Position numbers and translations under genes: made by a program | The notes under the pieces: generated by a model | What the model saw: only the letters and a program-made list of their open reading frames with translations | Databases searched by the model: none | Told to the model about the DNA's origin: nothing | Assembly: GCA_963698885.1 (NCBI GenBank) | Contig: CAVOSJ010000003.1 | Span: forward strand, 682,001-746,000 | Source of the DNA: JBARKJ01 sp963698885 | Lineage (GTDB): Bacteria > Nitrospirota > JACRHJ01 | Length of the DNA: 64,000 bases | Reading direction: 5' to 3' | Shown here: positions 49,366 to 57,404 of the stretch, in pieces | Position numbering within the stretch: the first letter of the stretch is position 1 | Layout of the letters: every line of letters begins with the position of its first letter

Positions 49366-49394
49366 TTTATACATTATAGCTGAAATTTTGTCAA
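49366..49394 (-). promoter_or_regulatory. Sigma-70 promoter before tRNA-Tyr
   Basis: On minus, TTGACA (49389-49394) and TATAAA (49366-49371) are 17 bases apart, about 30 bases before the tRNA-Tyr 5' end. A 9-bp stem-loop (AACCCTTTA/TAAAGGGTT) lies directly upstream. Confidence 0.75.
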
Positions 49395-49464
49395 CCCTTT
49401 ATTTTTAAAGGGTTTAAAAAAGTCGCCGCCCGCCCCCCAGTGCCCCGTCGGGTACACTTCAAAC

Positions 49465-49540
49465 TGGAGCTGGCGAGAGGAGTCGAACCTCCGACCAGCT
49501 GATTACAAATCAGCTGCTCTACCAACTGAGCTACGCCAGC
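49465..49540 (-). tRNA. tRNA-Thr (anticodon TGT)
   Basis: On minus it starts GCTGGCG and pairs with CGCCAGC before T and an encoded CCA (49465-49467). Anticodon TGT between TGATT and AATCA; T arm AGGTTCGACTCCT. 76 bases. First gene of the tRNA cluster that leads into tufB-rpmG-secE-nusG. Confidence 0.97.
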
Positions 49541-49565
49541 GTTGCAGATTTTACGGAATCTGATA

Positions 49566-49594
49566 ATTTTAGGGTAAAATCAAGGGGAAGTCAA
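49566..49594 (-). promoter_or_regulatory. Sigma-70 promoter before tRNA-Thr(TGT)
   Basis: On minus, TTGACT (49589-49594) and TAAAAT (49566-49571) are 17 bases apart, about 25 bases from the tRNA 5' end. It is at the edge of the AT-rich island. Confidence 0.7.
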
Positions 49595-49692
49595 GAATAT
49601 AATTGAGGTGGCGGGGCAGATTGGAATGCCCCGAACAGGATACCTCTGAGCCATAAAGCCGCCATGCTCATTAAAACGGATGTGTCATCTAA

Positions 49693-50382
49693 TTTTCTGA
49701 TTTACCTTTACATCACAAACGCGATTTCCAGTGCGACTGTTTTAACACAAAACATATGATTTACCGTCACCATTTATATGGATATCTGTTTTTTCAGGAT
49801 ATCGTAGAATCGTTTATGATCATCCATCTAAGAAATGCGCCTTCTGAAACTAATATTTCTGTTTCCCCATCATTATACAATATCTACATTGTTCAGGAAA
49901 ATTATGCGAGCCGCTTTCTAAAATCGGACAAGACTTGTGTTATCTTTTATATATTAGAACATTAAAATGAAATGCACTTCCGCCGAATCCACCACTGTCA
50001 TTATATCTATCACTACTCATCACCCAAGGGTTATATATGCCTACAAGATGGATCAAGCTCCAGCATCATATTCAAAGATGTATACCAAGAAAATCAGATT
50101 TGCGCCGTATTTTATAAACTTGTTAGTTTACGGCCAGTCCAGTTATATTCTGTTTATCAAAACTCTTCACATAAGAAGATAACTACGATCAAATATCGTT
50201 TCACCATTAACGTCCCAATGAAGAAGAAGCTTGCTCAACATTACTCGTTAAATAATATTTTTGATAAGGATAAATGGGGCGCACTTTCGGCATTTCCCGC
50301 ATTGATAATAAAACAAAATATACTTAATAGAACGATTGCTAATATTTTATGTGTTTTCATTGTTATTTTCTCGCCAAACTGA
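49693..50382 (+). pseudogene. Possible decayed orphan ORF with one in-frame stop
   Basis: One plus-strand frame is open from 49693 to 50382 except for a TAA at 49963-49965: about 90 codons before and 138 after. First ATG at 49756. In sequence this AT-rich, two such neighbouring runs in one frame are unlikely by chance, which is the only support. The predicted protein is rich in Ile, Tyr, His and Phe, matches no family I know, and has no ribosome site before it. An alternative 71-codon frame overlaps it. Treat as unproven. Confidence 0.25.
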
Positions 50383-50628
50383 ATTTTGAAAATTAGGGAT
50401 GCGTCCACATTTTTCCGCTCTTAATAGCTCTTTCTGATTTCGCGCCGCAACTTATCGTCAATTAATCTCTATCAATATATAAATGGCTTATCCGCCGTTT
50501 TTAATTCCGCTTCATATTATGCCACTTTTGCGACACCGGGGGGCCATTACTGATATAAAAAAGGGGGGTTACGGATACATCGTTTTTAAAGAGGCTCTAC
50601 GACATATTTTACTTTATTCAATAAAGAG

Positions 50629-50665
50629 TTACGCCGCCTGATTGGCCCATTTTCAGACGGCGTAA
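50629..50665. repeat. 13-bp inverted repeat downstream of rlmB
   Basis: TTACGCCGCCTGA (50629-50641) pairs with TCAGACGGCGTAA (50653-50665) with a single G-U wobble, loop 11 bases. It could be the rlmB terminator, but no T run follows on minus; or the end of a lost mobile element. Confidence 0.55.
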
Positions 50666-50744
50666 AATCTCATTTTGATATTTGCAAGTAGCTAAAAAAT
50701 AACGATTTTCATCGACGCATTTCCGGAATTTCGCTGTCCCGGCA

Positions 50745-52439
50745 TCAATGAATAAAGGATTTTTTATTTAACCGCTGCTTAGCCCTTTGCCGGAGGACCT
50801 CGTAGATCATAACCCCCGCCGCCACCGAGACATTCAGCGACGATACCTTGCCAAGCATCGGGAGCGAAACCAGCATGTCGCAGGAATTTCTTATAACCGG
50901 CCTGATCCCGGACTCTTCCCCGCCCAGCACGATGGCCAAAGGCACGGTCAGGTCCGGCTTGTTATAAGCTTCCTTCGCATCCCCGGCAAGCCCCACCGTC
51001 CAGAACCCTTTTTCCTTCAGGAATTCCAGGTAATTCGCGAGGTTGGGCACTTTGGCAACTGGGATATGCTCCAACGCGCCGGACGAGACCTTGGACACCG
51101 TCGCGGTTAAATGCGCCGCCCGGTGTTCCGGAATCACGACCCCGTCCGCGCCCGCACCCTCGGCAGTCCGTATTATAGCGCCGAGATTGTGCGGGTCTTC
51201 GATGCCGTCCAGGATTACGAGCAGAGGGATTTTCCCTTTTTTTATAGCACTTTCCGCCAGTTTGTAAGGGTCCGCATATTCTTTCGGGGGCACCGTCGCC
51301 ACCGAGCCCTGATGGCGTATTCCAAAAGCCATCTTGTCCAGCGCGGCCCTCGGGACAATCCGGATCTGAATGCCTTTTTTTCGGGCTATGGCCAGCATCT
51401 GCTCAATCTGGCTCCCGCCTTTATCCTTATCTATGAAGAGGATATCTATCGGGCGGTCCCCGGAATGAAGGAGTTCCAGGACCGGGTTAATCCCGGCTAC
51501 TATCCCTTCCTCCGCCTGCGGGGAGACAAAAGATTCCGAGGAAAATTTCTTAGAGGGCGCCTCAGAAAAATCCTCCGATTGAGGAGCCCTTCGCACCGGT
51601 TTGTCATAAGCCGGGGCGGGCTTGAACCTGTCGAAAGTCTCTCTTCTCTCACGGGGCGCTGACGTCCTTACCGGCTCCTCGCGCCTGTCAGGGCGAGAAA
51701 AATCTCTCTTCCCGGTGCCGGCAAACTCGCGTCTTTCCGGTGCCGGCTTTGAATAACCCTCTTTTCGGGAAACCGGACGGTCGCCCCTGCCCGCGCTCGA
51801 ATATTCCGGACGGTCGCTCCTGCCCGCGCTCGAATAACCTTCTTTTCGTGCGACCGGACGGTCGCCCCTGCCCGCGCTTGAATATTCCGGACGGTCGCTC
51901 CTGCCCGCGCTCGAATAATTTGATCTGCGGGGAGCGGCGGCATCTCCTTGCCGGGAAGGCGTCTCTCTTCTATCGGAACCTCTGGCTGGCCCTTGAGCCG
52001 GCCCTCTGGCTGGACCCCTGGCCGGACCCTGGGATGGCCCCCTGGACGGTCCCCTGTCCGGACCACGGCTTTTGCTTTTATGTTCGGGGATATCAGACCA
52101 GCGAGGTACGCCTGAAGAGGATCCCTCGCGTTTTTTTGCGAAATCCGGCGCCGGTGTATATCCTCCGCGTTTCATGGAGTTCGGTTGTCTTGGGCCTCCC
52201 GAAGTCCCTCTTCCGGCCCCTCCTGAACCCATCGCCCCCCTCGCGCCGCCACTCGAAGTTCCTCTTGAAACTCCAGAGGTTCCCCTGGACGCCCCGGAAG
52301 CTCCACGCGACGCACTGGAGGTTCCCCTCGACGCCCCGGAGGTTCCACCGGGCCTCTTGCCGCCTGGCCCTGCGCTTCTTTTCTGACCGTCTCCCGTTCT
52401 TCTTCCCGGGCCTCCGCTGCCTACTCTTTTATCTGCCAT
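50745..52439 (-). CDS. rlmB: 23S rRNA 2'-O-methyltransferase RlmB (TrmH family) with long disordered N-terminal extension
   Basis: The last 250 of 564 residues are a normal RlmB/TrmH SPOUT enzyme: GINPVLELL start, substrate-binding domain, LLVILDGIEDPHNLGAIIRT, VSSGALEHIPVAKV, VLGGEESGIRPVIRNSCDML and the knot motif VSSLNVSVAAGVMIYE. It methylates G2251 in the peptidyl-transferase loop. The first ~310 residues are an Arg/Gly/Ser/Pro-rich disordered region with RGTSGASRG-type repeats and a tandem 27-residue repeat. Normal members are about 250 residues. Its start overlaps the cysS end by 19 bases. Confidence 0.9.
   Translation of the reverse strand: MADKRVGSGGPGRRTGDGQKRSAGPGGKRPGGTSGASRGTSSASRGASGASRGTSGVSRGTSSGGARGAMGSGGAGRGTSGGPRQPNSMKRGGYTPAPDFAKKREGSSSGVPRWSDIPEHKSKSRGPDRGPSRGPSQGPARGPARGPAQGPARGSDRRETPSRQGDAAAPRRSNYSSAGRSDRPEYSSAGRGDRPVARKEGYSSAGRSDRPEYSSAGRGDRPVSRKEGYSKPAPERREFAGTGKRDFSRPDRREEPVRTSAPRERRETFDRFKPAPAYDKPVRRAPQSEDFSEAPSKKFSSESFVSPQAEEGIVAGINPVLELLHSGDRPIDILFIDKDKGGSQIEQMLAIARKKGIQIRIVPRAALDKMAFGIRHQGSVATVPPKEYADPYKLAESAIKKGKIPLLVILDGIEDPHNLGAIIRTAEGAGADGVVIPEHRAAHLTATVSKVSSGALEHIPVAKVPNLANYLEFLKEKGFWTVGLAGDAKEAYNKPDLTVPLAIVLGGEESGIRPVIRNSCDMLVSLPMLGKVSSLNVSVAAGVMIYEVLRQRAKQRLNKKSFIH
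51751..51912 (-). repeat. Two tandem 81-bp coding repeats in rlmB
   Basis: 51751-51831 and 51832-51912 are near-identical 81-base units, each coding 27 residues of the type SSAGRSDRPEYSSAGRGDRP plus a RKEGY element. Each unit contains two half-repeats, so the array probably grew by slippage or unequal crossing-over. Confidence 0.85.
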
Positions 52440-53974
52440 TTAGTCCCTTCCGTTGAATCTAAAAGCTCTACGTTCATTCTTGCCAGTAAGTCACGGATTT
52501 CATCCGCTTTTTTCCACGCCTTGGCGGACCGGGCGGAATCCCTTTCGGAGATAAGCATATCAATTACCTGCGGGGACAGGCTGCCGTCCGGGGCAAGCTC
52601 CGCGCCGAATGCCGACAAGCCGTTTCGTATTTCCGCCAGCTTCTCGCCGCTTTCTTTTATGCGAATTTTATCCAGGCTGCGCCCGAACCATTCTTCCGGT
52701 TTTCTGCCGAACAGGTTCAGCACCCTGGATACCGCCAGAAGGGCGTCTCTTGCCTGAACGAGTGCGTCTTTTATTTGCGGGTCGCTTTTTATAAGCTCCG
52801 CATCCGAGACAACCCGGTTTATCTCACGCACCATCTCGAATACCGCGCCTACCGCGGATGCGGCATTAAAATCATCCTCCATCGCCTCGTCGAACTTCTG
52901 CATTAACGCATCCGCGGCATGCCAGACCGCATTCGCGGACGGAGACATCTGGTCCTCCGTGTACGGGCCCGGCTTGTAGTCCGGACCTATCGCCTTATCC
53001 AGGGCCTCCATCATGGTATAGTAACGGTCGAGCGCAGCCCTGCCGTCCTGGAGGCTCTGGTCGGAGAAGTCTATGGGGTTCCTGTAGTGCGTGGAGAGGA
53101 GGAAAAACCGGATTACCTCCGGCTCGTACGCCTCCAATATCTCTTTTATGGTGAAGAAATTACCGAGAGACTTGGACATCTTCTCCCGGTTCACGTTCAC
53201 GAAGCCGTTATGCATCCAGTAGCGTACGAACTGTTTCCCGGTTGCTCCCTCGGCCTGCGCTATCTCGTTTTCGTGATGGGGGAACTGGAGGTCCATCCCT
53301 CCCGCGTGGATGTCGAAGGTCTCGCCCAGATACTTCATCGACATGGCGGAGCATTCTATATGCCAGCCGGGCCTGCCTTTTCCCCATGGAGAGTCCCATG
53401 CCGGTTCGCCCGGTTTGGAGGCTTTCCATAGGACGAAATCCAGCGGGTCATTTTTCCGCTCGTTGACGTCAACCCGCGCGCCGGACAACATGTCGTCTAT
53501 GGTCTTCTTCGACAGCTTTCCGTAGCCCGGGAATTTCCGGACCGCGAAAAAAACGTCGCCGCCGGACGCATACGCCAGTCCCTGGGCGAAGAGCCTGCCT
53601 ATCAGGTCTATAATGTCCTGGATGTGGTCAGTGGCCTTCGGCTCGATGTCCGGCCTGTCCACGCCCAGCTTGGCCATGTCTTTTATATATTCCTGGGTGT
53701 ATTTCTCGGCGAGTTCCTTCCAGGTGGTCCCGGACTCCGCCGCCCTCTTTATTATCTTGTCGTCCACGTCCGTGAAATTGCGGACATATTTCACCTTGTA
53801 CCCCTTGCGCTGCAGGTACTTCCGCACGACGTCGAACACCACCGCGCCCCTCGCGTGTCCCAAATGGCTGTGGTCGTACACGGTCACGCCGCAGGCGTAC
53901 ATGCGGACCTCGTTGTCCGAAAGCGGCGCGAACTCTTCTTTTTGGGAGGAAAGGGTGTTGAAAATCTTCAGCAT
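52421..53974 (-). CDS. cysS: Cysteinyl-tRNA synthetase
   Basis: From ATG 53974 the protein has 517 residues. Zinc ligand Cys28 (YACGVTVYD), the HIGH-type HSHLGH at 35-40, GWHIECSAMS, and KMSKSLGN are all present. It charges tRNA-Cys. Its ATG shares one base with the cysE TAA (TAATG), so the pair is coupled, as cysE-cysS is in Bacillus. The C-terminal DALR/anticodon parts are slightly longer than usual. Confidence 0.95.
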   Translation of the reverse strand: MLKIFNTLSSQKEEFAPLSDNEVRMYACGVTVYDHSHLGHARGAVVFDVVRKYLQRKGYKVKYVRNFTDVDDKIIKRAAESGTTWKELAEKYTQEYIKDMAKLGVDRPDIEPKATDHIQDIIDLIGRLFAQGLAYASGGDVFFAVRKFPGYGKLSKKTIDDMLSGARVDVNERKNDPLDFVLWKASKPGEPAWDSPWGKGRPGWHIECSAMSMKYLGETFDIHAGGMDLQFPHHENEIAQAEGATGKQFVRYWMHNGFVNVNREKMSKSLGNFFTIKEILEAYEPEVIRFFLLSTHYRNPIDFSDQSLQDGRAALDRYYTMMEALDKAIGPDYKPGPYTEDQMSPSANAVWHAADALMQKFDEAMEDDFNAASAVGAVFEMVREINRVVSDAELIKSDPQIKDALVQARDALLAVSRVLNLFGRKPEEWFGRSLDKIRIKESGEKLAEIRNGLSAFGAELAPDGSLSPQVIDMLISERDSARSAKAWKKADEIRDLLARMNVELLDSTEGTKWQIKE

Positions 53975-55095
53975 TATCCTTCCCCGCCCTCGGGCCATTT
54001 GGTATCCGCGTTATCGGATTTGGAGACTATGGAAAGCGGCGCGGGCGCTGCCGGTACATTTGCCGCTTCGCCGCCCGCGGTAATCTCCCCCGTCTGTTCC
54101 TGTTGAACCCTCGGAGCTTCTCCCGGCCTCCTCGGACGTCTTCTGCGGCGGCTCTTTTTCTTTACCGGCGACCCTTCAGCAGGCGTTTGCCCGCCAGGAT
54201 GCGGGACGGGTTCCTGCGGCAGGAGTATTGCCGTTTCGCGCTTTTTCAAGGCCTGCGCCTTCATGCGCTCATCCCTCTCCATCCTGGCCATCCTGGCCTG
54301 TCTTTCCTGGACCGTCTCGGAAGGGAGCTGTTCCACTTCCTCCCGTATCCTGGACATTTTTTCAGGCTTGACCTGCCTCAGTTGCTGTTGCCTCTTCTCC
54401 TGGGGCGGCTTATCCTGCTTTGGCCTTTCAGGCCTCTGCCTCTCCCCCTGCGCAGGGGCTTCCTGCAACCCCAGCTTCTGTTCCATGCGGGTTATCTGTT
54501 TTTGCATCCGGACAAGCGTTTCATTCAAGGGGTCGGGCATATGGACGTGGTCCAGCATGGACGCTTCCATCAACTTCTCTCCGTGGACCCTCACCACCCT
54601 CCCCGGCACGCCCACCACCGTGGAATGGGGCGGGACGGATTTAAGAACGACTGCGTTCGCGCCGATCTTTACGTGGTCGCCTATCGTGATCCCGCCCAGC
54701 ACCTTGGCGCCCGTCCCGACGACTACATAATCTCCCAATGTCGGATGGCGCTTCCCGCGCTCCTTGCCGGTGCCGCCCAGTGTCACGCCCTGGAATATCA
54801 CGACGTGCTCGCCGATCTCGGTGGTCTCGCCGATGACGACTCCCATGCCGTGATCTATGAAGAAGCTTTTTCCTATCTTGGCGGCGGGATGGATCTCGAT
54901 GCCCGTGAAGATGCGGGTAGCCTGGGATATAGCGCGCGCGAAGAAAGGCATCCCCATCCTGTGGAACCAGTGCGCTATGCGGTGCATCAGGATTGCGTGG
55001 AAGCCCGCGTAAGTAAAGATTACTTCAAGCCTGCTCGTGGCGGCGGGGTCCATCTCGAAGACGGCCCTGAAATCCGCCCTTATTTTATCGAACAT
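53974..55095 (-). CDS. cysE: Serine O-acetyltransferase with long Arg/Lys-rich C-terminal extension
   Basis: Residues 1-175 are a standard short CysE: HRIAHWFHRMGMPFFARAIS, then the left-handed hexapeptide helix with IDHGMGVVIGETTEIGEHVV, GVTLGGTGKERGKRHPTLGD and GANAVVLK. It makes O-acetylserine for cysteine synthesis. From about 210 to 373 the protein is unlike any CysE I know: Pro/Gln/Arg/Lys-rich, with KKKSRRRRRPRRPGE near 312-326 and an acidic/Ala-rich end. The frame is continuous and the stop is coupled to cysS, so the tail is real in this sequence. Confidence 0.9.
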   Translation of the reverse strand: MFDKIRADFRAVFEMDPAATSRLEVIFTYAGFHAILMHRIAHWFHRMGMPFFARAISQATRIFTGIEIHPAAKIGKSFFIDHGMGVVIGETTEIGEHVVIFQGVTLGGTGKERGKRHPTLGDYVVVGTGAKVLGGITIGDHVKIGANAVVLKSVPPHSTVVGVPGRVVRVHGEKLMEASMLDHVHMPDPLNETLVRMQKQITRMEQKLGLQEAPAQGERQRPERPKQDKPPQEKRQQQLRQVKPEKMSRIREEVEQLPSETVQERQARMARMERDERMKAQALKKRETAILLPQEPVPHPGGQTPAEGSPVKKKSRRRRRPRRPGEAPRVQQEQTGEITAGGEAANVPAAPAPLSIVSKSDNADTKWPEGGEG

Positions 55096-55111
55096 TCTCT
55101 TTTCCCCTCGT

Positions 55112-55588
55112 TTATTCCGATTCCTTCAGGGTGCAGACCGCATAGGAGGCGATGCCTTCGCCCCTGCCTTCCGGTCCAAGGCCTTCGGTGGTGGTGGCCT
55201 TTATGTTCACCCTGTCGCCGGTTATTTTCAGGTCGAAAGCCAGGTTTACCCTCATGGCGGGTATATGCGGGGCCAGCTTCGGAGCCTGCGCGACGATTAT
55301 GGAATCAATGTTGTTGATTTGAAATTTTTTTTCCTCGAGCATTTTTGCCGTTGCCCTCAGCAGTTCTCTGCTCGAAATCCCTTTGTAAGCGGGGTCGGTA
55401 TCCGGGAAATGGGTTCCGATATCGGGTAGGCCCGCGGCCCCCAGAAGCGCGTCCATTACCGCGTGAACCAGGACGTCCGCGTCGGAATGGCCCAGAAGAC
55501 CTTTGCTGTGAGGGATATCGACTCCCCCTAATATCAGCTTTCTGCCTTCGACGAGCTTATGGACGTCGTACCCGTTCCCGACCCTCAT
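55112..55588 (-). CDS. ispF: 2-C-methyl-D-erythritol 2,4-cyclodiphosphate synthase
   Basis: A 158-residue IspF from the ATG at 55588. The zinc ligands Asp8, His10 (MRVGNGYDVH) and His42 (DADVLVHAVMDALLG) are present, as are DIGTHFPDTDPAYKG and KATTTEGLGPEGRGEGI. It closes the ring in the non-mevalonate isoprenoid path. Its ATG overlaps the ispD TGA (ATGA). The open frame extends 85 codons upstream through ispD, but that part is not IspF. Confidence 0.95.
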   Translation of the reverse strand: MRVGNGYDVHKLVEGRKLILGGVDIPHSKGLLGHSDADVLVHAVMDALLGAAGLPDIGTHFPDTDPAYKGISSRELLRATAKMLEEKKFQINNIDSIIVAQAPKLAPHIPAMRVNLAFDLKITGDRVNIKATTTEGLGPEGRGEGIASYAVCTLKESE

Positions 55589-56358
55589 ATCCTGCAGGCC
55601 GCCTTCCCCGCATTCACCTTCTCCCCCGCCTCCTTCATAAGAAGGGCCTCTGCCAGGACCATGTCCTCGGGGGTAGTTATCTTGATGTTGGCGTAAGAAC
55701 CTGCCACAACCTTCACGGAGCCGCCGTACCTCTCCACCAGGGAGGCTTCGTCGGTCCCGTAAAATCCTTCCGCGTACGCCTTCCGGAAAACGTCCGCGAG
55801 CACCCGGTACGAGAACACCTGGGGGGTCTGAACCTGCCAGCACAGCCTCCTGTCCAGAGTCTTCCGGACGAGGTTGTCGGGGCCGACCTCCTTTAAGGTA
55901 TCCTTGGCGGGCACGCCTAAGACCGCTCCGTCGCAGCCTCCAAGGGCCGATAAAAGGGCTGATATCAGCTCGCGTGTCACGAACGGGCGGACGCCGTCGT
56001 GAACCATTACATAGCCGCAGGGTGGCTCTATGGCCTTCAGTCCGTTATAGACCGAGTCCTGCCGCATCTCTCCGCCGGGGACTACCCGCCTTACTTTTTT
56101 CAGTCCCTGGCTTTCCACGCACTTCAGAAGACAGTCTTCCAACTCCGCTTCGGGGACGATTGGGATTATCTCGTACACCTCCGGCATCTCGTCGAAGCGT
56201 TTCAGCGTGTGCGCGAGAACAGGCAATCCGTTAAGCAGCATGAACTGCTTTTTGACACGGCTGCCCATCCGGCTCCCCGAACCCGCCGCCGGAACAAGCA
56301 CCGTAACCTTCGTTACCTTAGATTCTGGCAGCTTCGACGAATCAGCTCGCGCTGGCAA
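55585..56358 (-). CDS. ispD: 2-C-methyl-D-erythritol 4-phosphate cytidylyltransferase
   Basis: A 257-residue IspD: VLVPAAGSGSRMGSRVKKQF (CTP site), VMVHDGVRPFVTRELI, VQTPQVFSYRVL, ITTPEDMVLAEALL. It makes CDP-methylerythritol. The listed start is a TTG within the end of the PIN-TRAM gene (17-base overlap); a GTG or other start nearer VTVLVPAAG is possible. It is followed by ispF with overlap, as in Bacillus. Confidence 0.93.
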   Translation of the reverse strand: MPARADSSKLPESKVTKVTVLVPAAGSGSRMGSRVKKQFMLLNGLPVLAHTLKRFDEMPEVYEIIPIVPEAELEDCLLKCVESQGLKKVRRVVPGGEMRQDSVYNGLKAIEPPCGYVMVHDGVRPFVTRELISALLSALGGCDGAVLGVPAKDTLKEVGPDNLVRKTLDRRLCWQVQTPQVFSYRVLADVFRKAYAEGFYGTDEASLVERYGGSVKVVAGSYANIKITTPEDMVLAEALLMKEAGEKVNAGKAACRI

Positions 56359-57370
56359 CCTGATACTCCTCTTTCTCGGAATCTTCCTTAAGCTTCGTGA
56401 ATATCATCCGGCCCGCGGTAGTCTGCAAGACGGAGGTGACCGCCACGTCCACGGTCTTCCCGATGTGCTTCCTGCCGTTTTCCACTACGATCATCGTGCC
56501 GTCGTCCAGGTAGCCGACGCCCTGACCGAACTCCTTGCCCTCCTTGAGGACGAACACCCTCATAAGCTCGCCGGGGAGGACCACGGGCTTGACCGCGTTA
56601 GACAGCTCATTGATGTTCAGTACGGTGACGCCCTGCAACTCCGCGACTTTGTTCAGGTTGAAATCGTTGGTAATGACCTTGGCGTTTTTAACCTTGGCCA
56701 GCGCCACCAGCTTCGCGTCCACTTCCCGTATCTTCGGGAAATCGTCCTCCACCACCCGCACGTCCAGACCAGCTATTTTCTGAACGCGGTGCAGGATGTC
56801 CAGCCCTCTCCTGCCCCTGGCCCTTTTCAAGGGGTCGGATGAGTCGGCTATGTGCTGGAGTTCGTGAAGGATGAACTGGGGTAGAATAAAAACGCCTTCA
56901 AGGAAGCCGGTCTCGCAGATATCCGCAATCCTGCCGTCGATTATGACGCTGGTGTCCAGTATCTTGATATTACCGGCATCCTGCGGGGCCTTGAACGCGC
57001 TGATGGTTCTCTTGAAATCAAACTCTATACCCTTCCTCGCGCCGAACACCAGGCCGAAGTAGCCCAGCACTGCGTATATGAAGAACCTTGTTATCCCCCC
57101 GACTTCGGGCGAGATCGGCAGGTTCTTTATAGGCACGCACACAAGCGCCGCGAATATGATGCCCAGGGCGAGGCCGATAATAGCGCCAGTCAACGCCCGC
57201 ACCGGGGCCTTCCTTACCGCGAGTTCAAGGACAATTGCCGCCATGCCGACGGCCAGGCCTATCCCCGCGCCGAGCGCCGTATTCCCCCCCAGGTTAGTCA
57301 TCTGCGAAAATATCAGTTGTCCCATTATCGCGGAGACAATGAGAAAACATATTCTGATTACGTTAAACAT
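56342..57370 (-). CDS. PIN/TRAM-domain membrane protein (YacL-like)
   Basis: A 342-residue protein with four membrane helices (about 1-115), a PIN nuclease-like domain (about 140-260; KILDTSVIIDGRIADICETG, LHELQHIADS, DAKLVALAKVKNAKVITNDF) whose acidic residues form a metal site, and a TRAM domain (about 280-335; ALVLPGEL-type stretch then MIVVENGRKHIGKTVDVAVT). The same gene stands next to ispD in Bacillus (yacL). Probably an RNA-binding or RNA-cutting membrane protein; function not settled. Confidence 0.88.
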   Translation of the reverse strand: MFNVIRICFLIVSAIMGQLIFSQMTNLGGNTALGAGIGLAVGMAAIVLELAVRKAPVRALTGAIIGLALGIIFAALVCVPIKNLPISPEVGGITRFFIYAVLGYFGLVFGARKGIEFDFKRTISAFKAPQDAGNIKILDTSVIIDGRIADICETGFLEGVFILPQFILHELQHIADSSDPLKRARGRRGLDILHRVQKIAGLDVRVVEDDFPKIREVDAKLVALAKVKNAKVITNDFNLNKVAELQGVTVLNINELSNAVKPVVLPGELMRVFVLKEGKEFGQGVGYLDDGTMIVVENGRKHIGKTVDVAVTSVLQTTAGRMIFTKLKEDSEKEEYQVASAS

Positions 57371-57404
57371 AATAAAAAATATCCTCCAGAGAACAGATAA
57401 ATTT

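Larger units (their letters stand above)
49541..50744. other. AT-rich island of 1.2 kb without a recognisable gene
   Basis: The stretch between tRNA-Thr(TGT) and rlmB is markedly richer in A and T than its neighbours. No recognisable protein is encoded on either strand. It contains a CGGGGCA/TGCCCCG hairpin (49612-49633), a frame open on plus but for one stop (described separately), an imperfect palindrome at 50388-50415 (GAAAATTAGGGA against TCCACATTTTTC), and a 13-bp near-perfect inverted repeat at 50629-50665. Its left edge carries the tRNA-Thr promoter. It may be a remnant of transferred DNA. Confidence 0.6.

Noticed and set aside
49465..49540. tRNA-Thr(TGT) as an integration site for the AT-rich island
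   Set aside because: The island lies at the 5' side of the tRNA, whereas integrases use the 3' end, and no duplicated tRNA end or integrase is seen.
49967..50182. The 71-codon plus-strand frame in the AT-rich island
   Set aside because: It overlaps the longer near-open frame in another phase and has no ribosome site or family.
51751..51912. The 81-bp repeats as a CRISPR-like array
   Set aside because: The units are adjacent without spacers and lie in frame inside rlmB.
55589..55843. An 85-residue N-terminal extension of IspF
   Set aside because: It is the ispD coding region read in another frame; IspF begins at MRVGNGYDVH with an ATGA overlap.
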